Positions 56,008-64,000 of a stretch of DNA of 64,000 nt are shown piece after piece. The position numbers were made by a program, and so were the translations under genes. Positions within the stretch are counted from its first letter, which is position 1. The number at the start of each line of letters is the position of its first letter. The notes under the pieces are model-generated. The model ran no database searches. It was not told the origin of the DNA and worked only from the letters and a program-made list of their open reading frames with translations. Location of the stretch: positions 38,596-102,595 of the forward strand of contig NZ_AQHR01000114.1 in the NCBI RefSeq assembly GCF_000390185.1. The letters are read 5' to 3'. This DNA comes from Lunatimonas lonarensis (GTDB lineage Bacteria > Bacteroidota > Bacteroidia > Cytophagales > Cyclobacteriaceae).

Positions 56008-56351
56008 TCCTTTGGGTTGCTCAAGATGAAGGACTCCCATTACTTACACAATCTAAAAACCATCCTGATCCACTTGCGGGATCCAAGGAACCAACGATTC
56101 GATCCGGAACATGCCGGAAAATCAACCCCCCAGCCAATGGGTAGGGGATGCTGTGCCCAAATGCAGGGAAAATCCCCGAAAATATGCCAAAAGCAAGAAA
56201 AACCAGCTCCTGAAATCCACCGACCAGTCTACCATTCCACCTAGCCGCCGCTTCACCCGAAGGATGTCAGTCAACCCGCCTCCCGGAGGGCAGGCAGCCA
56301 CTAGACAAATGCCTTGCATTCATAGATTCCATAAAAAAAAACATTATCTAT
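56008..56351. other. Gene-poor stretch, possibly decayed sequence
   Basis: About 340 bp with only short, mutually overlapping frames rich in Pro, Lys and Arg (for example MPENQPPSQWVGDAVPKC...). I see no recognisable domain in any frame. It may be the leftover of a gene disrupted when the adjacent ATPase/DUF4435 module arrived. Confidence 0.4.
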
Positions 56352-56392
56352 AAAAAGCCCTGATAGTTGAATGCATCAATCAGGGCTTTTTT
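56352..56392. terminator. Bidirectional terminator next to the DUF4435 remnant
   Basis: Arms AAAAAGCCCTGAT (56352-56364) and ATCAGGGCTTTTTT (56379-56392) form a 13-bp stem with A and T flanks. It lies 30 bp after the minus-strand DUF4435 remnant. Confidence 0.8.
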
Positions 56393-56421
56393 GCAGGGGC
56401 TTTTCCCTAGTGGGCTAAATG

Positions 56422-57303
56422 TTATGCCTCGTTTTTCTTGAATTGATTTTCATAGTATTCATAAACTTGACCATTTTCAAAACATAATTGAAAAAATTTG
56501 TTAATAGCAATTCTGTATAATATGTTATTGGAAATAGTTGTCAGAGAGTGTCTTTTTCTTAGATAATGTGCAATTAATTGGCAACAATAATCCGCAAGTA
56601 GATGTCCATAACAATGCTTCAATGTGTCAATGCTATATCTTTTACCAAAGGCATTTACATTACGCTTCTTTAATCCTTTGATTACCAATTTTGAATTTAA
56701 GTCTGATTCTTTAATGTGAGGCAAATCTACCGGTGCACATTCTACACAAAACATATAACCCGTTTTTCCCGGGAAATAAGAAGAATTTCTTTTGAACAGA
56801 TAACCATCTGCATTAACTGCAACTTTCATTTTATCTATGAAATCGTTTAGGTTAACATCAATGTCATTGTTCTCTATTTGAACAGCAGACAATTCTTGTA
56901 TAACTCCTTTTAAAACATTTTTATTCCAAACATCATTTTCCCAACTATAGCCATTTTTATAGAAAACTTGAGGATGTTTAGTTTGTTTTTTCAATACCTC
57001 ATCAAATTCGTTGCCCATTGCCATCATTATAGTTTTTAACTGTCCATTCACAATATCTATTACGATGTCCTTAATTGTGCTTTTGGAGCCTATTGATTTA
57101 AATTTGATTTTTTTGTCGGCTAAGAATTTTCCAAATATATTCCTCCAAAAAATTATATCTTCAGTTTCAGCACTTTACTTACCTGCATAAACTTCCTGTT
57201 TGTTGTAAGAAACACTTCCACCTTCAAGAAATACAATCAAGTCAACATTGTGAAATAGATGTTGATTATTCGAACCGCTTATTGTTCTAGTAAATGCACT
57301 CAT
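56422..57303 (-). pseudogene. DUF4435 (TOPRIM-like, AriB-like) gene interrupted by a stop codon
   Basis: A frame starting at ATG 57303 reads VDLIVFLEGGSVSYN and then meets a TAA at 57175-57177. The same frame continues afterwards (SAETEDIIFWRNIFGK... AMGNEFDEVLKK... NGYSWEND) to 56422. The layout of a conserved Glu (FLEG), an acidic M-[DG]-N-[DE]-[FY]-D segment and a GYS-x-EN motif is that of DUF4435 proteins, the TOPRIM-like effector of PARIS-type anti-phage systems. The start overlaps the ATPase stop by ATGA, as in a coupled pair. Besides the stop, the expected acidic Asp appears as Gly (AMGNEFD), so the product would probably be inactive. G+C is visibly lower than in neighbouring genes. 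Confidence 0.65.
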
Positions 57304-58365
57304 TTTATTGCCTCCTCAACTTTAATTACAGAATCATAAAACTTTCCTACAATGTCAAGAGAATGAGTTGCGTATATTATTTGCGAGTTTGGATTCACAT
57401 TTTTCAAACTGCTAACAAGTTTTTCCTGCCATTCCACGTGAAGAGATAATTCAGGTTCATCAGCAATATAAACGTGGCTATTGTTTTCTTGAAGCAAACT
57501 TTGTCCGAGAATTATAAGTAGTTGCTTTTCGCCTGACGAAAGGTGTATTAATGGGAATATTTTGCCACTTTGAGTTTCAACAAGTAATTCATTTCGTTCA
57601 TTAATGAATATTTTCTTTCTTTGAAAGAGATGATTAATTTCATCTAAAAAAGTGAATTTAGGTTTGTTAATGTTAATTTTCTTCTCATTCAATAAATTCC
57701 ACTGCTGAACAACTGAATGAATTCGTTGAGTTCCAATTAAAGATGATAAATGATTTAAGTTAACACTTTCCTTTTTCAGTAAAGCGTCTTTAGCGGATTC
57801 AAATGATTTGAAATGTTTTTCGAGTTTTGTGTTAAATTCATTTTCTCTCCGTTTGAACAATAAAAATATTTACTTTAAAGAATCTTTCTCTTTTTCTGGT
57901 TCTAATTCATTTGAAATAGATAGAATTTAATCTTTAGATTCATCTTCAATTAGAGATAAAAAAATATTCTTTTGAAATTTCTCAGTCTCTAAGGAGTAGC
58001 GCCTATCTAAAACACCAAAATATTTGACTAAGTCAGTTGATTTCTCTTTAATTTTCTGATCTATAGTTGATTCAAAACTTTTGTCATCGTTGTTTCTGCT
58101 TGATCCACTTGTCCTGTGTATTGATAACCACGTTAGGTTAACTATGTCTTTTAAGGCCATATTGATATCTCGCTCAATTTGACCACTTCTCATATGTAAT
58201 TTATGAATGGGATATTCTTTTGGATATCTAAATAATCCCTCCTCTTTTAATTCGTTTAATCTGAAGGTCTTTATCTTCGTTTCATTTGGCGTTTTGATTT
58301 TGAAGATAATATTGGAATAGGGAGAATTTTCCTTATCAGTTTTTTCAACTTCTATAAATGTTGGA
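57300..58365 (-). pseudogene. AAA/ABC-type ATPase remnant (AriA-like), missing Walker A and broken by two stops
   Basis: One minus-strand frame continues from about 58365 (TPTFIEVEKTDKENSPYS) to 57300 but is broken by TAA at 57927-57929 and a second TAA near 57873. The last part retains an ABC-like signature (HLSSGEKQLLIILG), Walker B VYIADEPELSLH and the following ATHSLDIVGKF, as in AAA_15/AAA_21 ATPases. No Walker A or first strand is present: at about 58365 the sequence switches to sulfatase code. It ends in an ATGA overlap with the DUF4435 gene. It is therefore the 3' two thirds of a former ATPase gene. Confidence 0.65.
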
Positions 58366-59532
58366 GTCCAACGGATGTACCTGTCCTTTATTTTCAAAGC
58401 CCAGAGCCCCCAAAATGGTGGGAAAGTAATCGCTTGTTGACACGGGAAGGTTCGTTTTCCTGCCTCCCTGCACTTGAGAGGGCCACTCCAGCACGGCAGG
58501 AACCCGTATTCCTCCTTCATAGAGACTGCGCTTTCGCCCCTTGAAGGGGCCTGCCGAACCTTGGGCCCGGTTGGCCTGTTCGCTTCCTTCCGAGCCATTA
58601 TCGCTACAAAACCAAATCATGGTATCATCCGCCACACCCAATTCGCGGAGGGTTTCCCTCAACCTACCAATCTGCCCGTCCATGGCAGTGATACTGCCGA
58701 AATAATGTTGCTTGTCTTCGGATAAGTCTGGATAAAGGGCCCTGTATTCAGGCCCTGCCAGCACCGGAAGGTGGGGGGTATGAAACCAAATCACGGCAAA
58801 AAAGGGGGTATCCTTAACCGCGGCCTCTTTTATAAAGGGAATTACCCTGTCCATAATAACCCGGGAATCGTCCCCATCAAGATTATCGGTGGCCTTACGG
58901 CCTTCCCCAATCCAATAATAGGTGCCAAAATGCTCCCCCGGTGTCCGATCTCCAATGTCACCTGCACTTTTATCCGGGGTTACCATCGGGTTCCAGGTGG
59001 GCACCTTGGACTCTGTGGAAAAGCAGACATCAAACCCGTTTAGCCAAGGTGGGGAATAATCCTTTGCTCCATCGGATCCGCCTCTGTTGGCATCTTTTTC
59101 GGTAACAGTCATGGTTCCCAAATGCCACTTTCCAAAATGGCCGGTGGCATAGCCTTGGCCTTTCAACGCCTCGGCAAGCGTTATTTCCTCAGGTTTCATA
59201 TGGCCCACATTGGCATGGGTAATCCCATACCGCTCAGGATGCCTACCGGTAAGTGCACTGCCCCGTGTGGGGGAACACACAGCCGAGGCTGCGTAGAAGC
59301 GGTTGAACTGAATACCGTTTCTGGCCATGTCATCCAGGTTTGGGGTCTGAATGTAAAAATTGCCGTTAAAGCCCACATCCCCCCAGCCCAAGTCGTCAGC
59401 CATTATTAGGATTACGTTGGGCTTCTCAGGGATACTTTGGGCGTAAACTGGCACAAAAAGTACCAAAACCAAAAAGACGCTGACGAGTATAGCGCACCAA
59501 ATTGGTCTTTTCTTGGATTTGATTTCGATCAC
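58345..59532 (-). pseudogene. Sulfatase, C-terminally truncated at junction with the ATPase remnant
   Basis: A 395-residue frame with signal peptide (IWCAILVSVFLVLVLFVPVYAQ), DDLGWGDVGFNG (metal-binding Asp pair) and the formylglycine motif CSPTRG (Cys86). Further sulfatase blocks follow, such as HFGKWHLGT and CSDNGSEGSE. The frame reaches ILGALGFENKGQVHPLD and then switches to an unrelated SNIYRS and stop, where homologues continue for another 80-150 residues. The start is GTG at 59532. The C-terminal subdomain is missing, so folding or activity is doubtful. The cause appears to be insertion or recombination with the ATPase/DUF4435 module. Confidence 0.75.
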
Positions 59533-59866
59533 TGGCTAGGGTTATTTTAGGTGGAAACCTCAAGTTAATGCATAATTCCCGTTAAGTTATCCCTTTTATA
59601 AAAAAAGGGATTTCAGGTTTTCCAACAAGAATGTCTTATCCTTTTGCGACCACCTATCCAGAGTGCCGTGATTTCTACTATTTTCCTCCGTTGTAGAAGC
59701 TGATTACCTAAGGGATTCACATAAATCAACGTTGACACCAAAAAATGTCGGAATCGCCTCCGTAGAAAAACCCGAAACCTCGACGCGATTAACAGCGGGC
59801 TTCGGTCACTGGCAATTCCAGCTCATTCATTTAAACACCAATCCTGCTTTATCCTCTATCCTTACC
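59533..59866. other. Intergenic region between sulfatase genes
   Basis: The 334 bp between two co-directional sulfatase genes hold no gene. A small hairpin (ATCCCTTTT / AAAAGGGAT) near 59588-59611 lies on the upstream side of the truncated sulfatase; it has no T-run in the transcribed direction. Confidence 0.45.
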
Positions 59867-61507
59867 TCAATCAAAATCCAATCCAGCATAAATCAACGCT
59901 ACACTATCTCTAAATTCTTTGTCCTCAAAATCCGATATATATGTTTTGGGTAATTGGTTACCCCCTTTCGCCCCGATCAACAACGCGGTACATCTACGCC
60001 TAAGCATCGCCAGTACCTCTTGCTTATCTTCATCGCTCGCAAGATTATGTCTTTCATTGGGATCATTCCGCAAATCATAAAGCTCTTCATAAATGGGCTT
60101 TTCACCCAAAAAGGGGGCTATCGATGAGAGTATATGATGTTGATCATTTTCTTTGTTATAGTACCGAATATACTTCCAGTCCTTTGATCGGACAGCCTCC
60201 ATTCTTGGGTAATTTTGCTCCATAAAGAGGTTCTCGCTAAAAAAATCACTTCTCCAATCTGTATGGGTATTTTCAAGGATAGGTTTTAGGCTTTTTCCTT
60301 GCATTTCGGCGGGTATGGCAATGCCCGCAAAATCAAGAAATGTAGGCGCAATATCGATAGTTAGCGTTAACTCGTCCACAACTTTCCCTTGGTGTACACC
60401 TGGGGCATATATGATCATGGGGATTTTTAAATCTATGTCGTAGAGGAAGGTCTTGCCGGCCAGGCCATACTCCCCATGAAAGAGTCCGTGATCCGAAGTA
60501 AACACAATGATGGTATTGTCAAGGATTCCCTGTCTTGAAAGTTCCTCCACGATTTTCCCCACGACCTGATCTATGCCTGTTACGGTTTGGATAGTTCTAA
60601 TCTGATTCTCTTTGAGTGATTTTGCCGTTTTCGTCCAGTTATAACTTGGCAGGTATTGTCCGTTATAAACATGCACCGGCAGCTTGGGGGTTTGGATGGA
60701 ATCATAGGCAATATAATCGGCAGGCAAGGGAATCTGATGTGTCTGATCACGATAGGCCGATCGATACAGCTCCGGGTCATCCGGCAGCTGTTTCATCGAG
60801 TTGGTACCGTTGCTATGAGGAACGTTAAAGTTGATCATCAGGCAAAATGGCTGATCTGTGGGACGGGTCCGCAGAAAGCTTTGGGAGGTCTCCAGTGCCT
60901 CGTCAATACCCAAGAATTCATCTACTGCCTCTTGAATAATATCTATCTGATTGTCCGCTCTGGCGTCTTTGAAAATATCGTGCACATTCTTGGGATAAAA
61001 GGAAAGATGCCCATGCCCTGCCCGCCAATAATCGAATGACTCCTCCATAACGCCACTTTTATACCCCAGTCCCTTTTCGCTTTTCCCGACAGGCGTGTGA
61101 TTCTTGCCCACCCAACCGGTGTAGTAACCATTTTCACGAAGGAGCATGGGGTAGGTTTGGGCATAAGCTTCTTCCGTCATGACGGAATTGGATCCAAAAG
61201 TGACTCCATGCCTTCTTTCGTACATTCCTGTTAGGATAGACGTTCTACTCGGCGTACAAATGGCAGAAGTGACAAATGCATTGCGAAAAAGTGTTCCCTC
61301 AGCAGCCAGCTTATCCAGATTTGGAGTTTGAACAACAGAGTTGGCCCCAATCGCCCCCAAGTAATCCCACCTCATATCGTCTGCCAGCACAACAACAATG
61401 TTTGGTTTCTTGACCTGCTGATCGAATTCTTTACAATTTGTCAAAAAACCTAACGTCCCTAGGAGCAAAAGCAGGATCAAATGGTGTTCTCTTTTCCTAT
61501 TCTTCAT
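59867..61507 (-). CDS. Sulfatase lipoprotein (formylglycine type)
   Basis: A 546-residue sulfatase. The N-terminus has a lipobox (LTNC, Cys25), so it may be surface- or periplasm-anchored. The active-site motif CTPSRTSILTG begins at Cys84, which must be oxidised to formylglycine by a maturase not found here; the metal-binding segment is LADDMRWDYLG. The C-terminal part retains TSDHGLFHGEYGLAGK and a DLRNDPNERHNLASDE end typical of polysaccharide sulfatases. ATG 61507 is better than the TTG at 61534. It starts 24 bp after the stop of the next sulfatase, so they form one operon. Confidence 0.93.
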   Translation of the reverse strand: MKNRKREHHLILLLLLGTLGFLTNCKEFDQQVKKPNIVVVLADDMRWDYLGAIGANSVVQTPNLDKLAAEGTLFRNAFVTSAICTPSRTSILTGMYERRHGVTFGSNSVMTEEAYAQTYPMLLRENGYYTGWVGKNHTPVGKSEKGLGYKSGVMEESFDYWRAGHGHLSFYPKNVHDIFKDARADNQIDIIQEAVDEFLGIDEALETSQSFLRTRPTDQPFCLMINFNVPHSNGTNSMKQLPDDPELYRSAYRDQTHQIPLPADYIAYDSIQTPKLPVHVYNGQYLPSYNWTKTAKSLKENQIRTIQTVTGIDQVVGKIVEELSRQGILDNTIIVFTSDHGLFHGEYGLAGKTFLYDIDLKIPMIIYAPGVHQGKVVDELTLTIDIAPTFLDFAGIAIPAEMQGKSLKPILENTHTDWRSDFFSENLFMEQNYPRMEAVRSKDWKYIRYYNKENDQHHILSSIAPFLGEKPIYEELYDLRNDPNERHNLASDEDKQEVLAMLRRRCTALLIGAKGGNQLPKTYISDFEDKEFRDSVALIYAGLDFD

Positions 61508-61530
61508 AAATGACTTCCTGATTAGGCTTA

Positions 61531-63348
61531 TCAAGGCAATTTCTCGATATAGACATAGTACGCTGGATAAACTCTTTTTTCGGAGTCAATGAGCTGGGCT
61601 TCCATATCGTACTTGCCTGCGGAAACATAGCCCGTAAAAGTGACTTCTTCCTGCCCCACTTCGATATTTTTGGTTCCTTCCAAGTTCGCTACATATACAT
61701 AGGCTTGTTCGAAATCTTCTTTTTCACTGCCTATCTTCGCCCTTTCGAGCTCCACAATTTTTTCCCCGGCAGGGAAAACCGTATTAATTGCCAGGCCACT
61801 TTCCCGTGGAAACCTGCGCAGGGAAATGGCATATTCGCCATCTTCCACAAATTCGATTTTCCATCGCCCGGTAGCCTGTGCCGCAGAAGTGGCGCCGTTT
61901 TGATGCCATGCCGACCCATGCTTCCCTGTCAACATATCGTGGGCATTGATTCGGCTGGGATTCTCCTTCCCTGCCCCTACTTTTATATACGCATAGCGTT
62001 CATTTGGCCCCTCACTCATTATGGACTGCCACCATTTTTCATACCCCAACGCTAATTTTTCCACCACCAAAGGGTGCTGGTCAATGACATTCTTAGACTG
62101 GATTTTATCATTCGTCATGTCATACAGTTCTTTGCCATTCACCAACCTCCATCGATCATCCATGACGGAATAATCTTTGTACTTGACCAGATTTTGCAGT
62201 CGCTGGGTATCCACGTACATGATTCTATCGGGCCAAGACTTGGTGGTTTCCGTCAGTAAAGGTTTAAGGCTGATGCCATCAAGCGGCTTCACAGGATTAA
62301 AATCTAATCCAAGAAGATCCACAAAGGTGGGAAGCAGATCGTAGTGGGCCACCAAATTGTCAATGTCTCTACCTCCTGTCAGCTGTCCGTCCGGCCAACG
62401 GATAAACAGGGGTACCCGGTGGCCACCTTCGTACACGGATCCTTTAGCGCCCCTCAAGCCACCGTCGAAAATTGCATTTCCACCCGCAGTGCCATTGTCG
62501 GTGGTAAATATCAGGATGGTATTATCCCTCAACCCCAACTCTTCCAGTTTCTGCTCCAGCCGCTTAAAGTTGTCATCTATGTTGGTAATCATCCCATAGA
62601 ATCTTTTGAACCGCTCCGGGAGCTCATCCTCGCTGTACTCTTTGTAGACATCCATATACTCCTTGGGTACGTTTAGCGGCCCGTGTGGTGCATTTGTGGA
62701 GATGTAGGCAAAAAATGGTGTATCCTTATTCTCTTCTATAAACACCATCGCCTCCGCAAAAAACACATCCGTACAATAGCCTTCGTACTTTTCAAGCTCG
62801 CCGTTGTGCCAGTAGGTATCATCGAAGTAATCGTTATCCCAATAGTCCGGACCCTGGCCAATGCCCCCTCCCCCATGCCTTACCACTTCATGAAATCCCC
62901 GGTCTTCCGGACGAAGTGGAAAATTATCACCCAGGTGCCATTTGCCAAACATGCCGTTGGTATATCCATTTTGGGCAAAAACCTGCGGAAGGATCACTTC
63001 ATCTTCGAAAAGCAGCGATCGTCCGGTGATGGTATGGAAAACATTCAAACGATTGGTATGTCTACCTGTCATAATCGCACCCCTGGTCGGCGCACAGGTG
63101 GTAGAGACATGATAGTTTGTAAACCTCACCGCATCCCCATAAAATGCATCCAGGTGGGGCGTTTTAATAAGGGGGTTCCCCATCGCTCCTATATCCCCCA
63201 TACCTTGGTCATCGGTGATGATCAGGATGATGTTGGCTTTTTCAGACCTGTTTTGGGCGAATAAAGGAACAAAGATCGTGGAAACTAAATAGGAAGTAAT
63301 TAAGAAAGCGTACCAGTAGAGCCTGTTCTTGTATTTTTGTTCGATCAT
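61531..63348 (-). CDS. Exported arylsulfatase-like sulfatase
   Basis: A 605-residue sulfatase with signal peptide (LVSTIFVPLFAQ), metal motif TDDQGMGDIG, formylglycine motif CAPTRGAIMTG (Cys85), and GMFGKWHLGDNFPLR. The catalytic domain ends near residue 450, and the last 150 residues form a beta-sandwich-like extension (GRWKIEFVEDGEYAISLRRF) seen in several marine arylsulfatases. The leader MIEQKYKNRLYWYAFL resembles those of the truncated sulfatase and of the remnant at 55263. ATG 63348 fits the leader. Lies head to tail with the lipoprotein sulfatase. Confidence 0.92.
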   Translation of the reverse strand: MIEQKYKNRLYWYAFLITSYLVSTIFVPLFAQNRSEKANIILIITDDQGMGDIGAMGNPLIKTPHLDAFYGDAVRFTNYHVSTTCAPTRGAIMTGRHTNRLNVFHTITGRSLLFEDEVILPQVFAQNGYTNGMFGKWHLGDNFPLRPEDRGFHEVVRHGGGGIGQGPDYWDNDYFDDTYWHNGELEKYEGYCTDVFFAEAMVFIEENKDTPFFAYISTNAPHGPLNVPKEYMDVYKEYSEDELPERFKRFYGMITNIDDNFKRLEQKLEELGLRDNTILIFTTDNGTAGGNAIFDGGLRGAKGSVYEGGHRVPLFIRWPDGQLTGGRDIDNLVAHYDLLPTFVDLLGLDFNPVKPLDGISLKPLLTETTKSWPDRIMYVDTQRLQNLVKYKDYSVMDDRWRLVNGKELYDMTNDKIQSKNVIDQHPLVVEKLALGYEKWWQSIMSEGPNERYAYIKVGAGKENPSRINAHDMLTGKHGSAWHQNGATSAAQATGRWKIEFVEDGEYAISLRRFPRESGLAINTVFPAGEKIVELERAKIGSEKEDFEQAYVYVANLEGTKNIEVGQEEVTFTGYVSAGKYDMEAQLIDSEKRVYPAYYVYIEKLP

Positions 63349-63764
63349 AGTGTTTGGGGGTATTTGGGGTAAAAAATTCAATTTATCGTATAATTTGGAA
63401 AAATTTATCCCTACTTATAAATATTTAGCCCTATTGAGCACTATTGAGCCGACTAAAAAAAATGGATTCCAATTCGTTTCCTCTTCGGGAAAACAGTAGG
63501 ACTCGACAGGTCTTTCCCTGTAAAGAGACTTACCAGCTTATCCCAGGGTTTCTGGGAACTAGTTTCTACCCAACAGATGGATGATCCGAATTAGTGGTCG
63601 AGGGTGGCTCAAAGCCAGCGTATGAATACTGACTCTGAGTGCTGTATTCACCTTTAAGTGTAAAGGATTTGGTTTATTTTCATGTAGTAACTTAGACGTG
63701 ATAGAACAAAAATTAGAAAAATCCAAGTTAAGGAATGGGAACGGATCACATGATTCTCTTCGTT
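63349..63764. other. Intergenic region without recognised gene
   Basis: The 416 bp between two sulfatase genes show no convincing ORF, only short frames with no domain signal. It probably carries the promoter of the sulfatase genes at 63348 and below. Confidence 0.45.
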
Positions 63765-64000
63765 TCATTCGGTCATCCATTGAAGTTGATCCCAAAATTC
63801 CGGCCCATCATTTTTTTGCGGTGTTCCAAGCGTACTTCGCCCATTTCGGATGTATGCGGTAAGAAGCGATTTCAATTCATGAGCTTTGTCGGGATGGCTT
63901 TCAATAATATTTTGCCTTTCTGCCGGATCATTTTCCAAATTATAAAGCTGCATCACAGGCAACCCGGTCAGCTCATTGGAACGCGGAGCGCTCCAGCCAC
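63765..64000 (-). CDS. Sulfatase C-terminus (gene continues beyond the window)
   Basis: A minus-strand frame is open to the last base. It ends with the sequence WSAPRSNELTGLPVMQLYNLEND and then IESHPDKAHELKSLLTAYIRNGRSTLG, the usual tail of arylsulfatase A-like enzymes (QLYNLE-DP...). Only about 78 residues are visible. It is another member of the sulfatase cluster, separated from the next gene by 416 bp. Confidence 0.8.
   Translation of the reverse strand, partial: GWSAPRSNELTGLPVMQLYNLENDPAERQNIIESHPDKAHELKSLLTAYIRNGRSTLGTPQKNDGPEFWDQLQWMTE

Noticed and set aside
57927..58598. 223-codon ORF fusing an N-terminal part to the ATPase remnant
   Set aside because: The first 75 codons are the sulfatase gene read in another frame; only the part below about 58365 is ATPase-related.
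1..64000. CRISPR arrays, tRNA genes, complete insertion sequences
   Set aside because: Scanning for regularly spaced repeats, for T-arm signatures and for transposase motifs gave only the tmRNA; none could be supported.

Overview
The window looks like a chromosome segment of a marine or brackish Bacteroidota bacterium, most likely of the order Cytophagales (Cyclobacteriaceae-like). The evidence is a SusC/SusD pair, several formylglycine-type sulfatases, a DUF5687 ABC permease, a 58-residue H1-like protein, a split MetH, a Bacteroidota-type tmRNA tag, and start sites without clear Shine-Dalgarno sequences. Order- and family-level placement is inference from gene content only.

Layout. 1-3.4 kb: end of an L-fucose/L-arabinose isomerase-like gene, rhaT and heme A synthase. 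3.4-4.9 kb: an Rrf2 regulator and Ric (Fe-S repair), with a possible decayed membrane gene behind them and paired operator-like repeats in front. 5.4-7.5 kb: a DUF5687 ABC exporter. 7.6-9.3 kb: a Tat-exported sulfite-oxidase-type molybdoenzyme with its cytochrome c. 9.7-17 kb: an AraC regulator, SusD, SusC and a YidR-like lipoprotein. 17-18.8 kb: a small lipoprotein, a DsbA-family protein and tmRNA. 19-22.2 kb: a phototrophy cluster of proteorhodopsin, lycopene cyclase (crtY) and the retinal-forming dioxygenase (blh), preceded by two matching 30-bp palindromes, followed convergently by ppsA. 24.9-28.1 kb: a MacAB-like exporter. 28.1-31.9 kb: H1-like protein, an alpha-oxoamine synthase, accC, maf. 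32-36.3 kb: four overlapping genes for exported proteins, ending in a large LRR protein. 36.6-44.6 kb: TlpA-like protein, gatB, alaS, an M23 peptidase, a MerR regulator and dprA. 44.7-49.6 kb: a methionine operon (metH N-part, metH C-part, metF) led by a SAM-I riboswitch. 49.8-55 kb: endonuclease I, a two-component system and an unknown secreted protein.

The last 9 kb is accessory and rearranged. An A+T-rich, stop-codon-broken ATPase/DUF4435 pair, resembling the AriA/AriB pair of the PARIS anti-phage system, is joined to the truncated 3' end of a sulfatase gene. A second copy of that sulfatase's leader lies on the far side of the module. Two intact sulfatases and the end of a fourth follow.

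The strongest leads are: (1) the rhodopsin regulatory palindromes; (2) a rhodopsin with a glycine where bacteriorhodopsin has Trp138, a possible carotenoid-antenna site; (3) the four-gene exported LRR operon, whose LRR protein carries three copies of a WW-type cap module; and (4) the decayed PARIS-like insertion in the sulfatase cluster.
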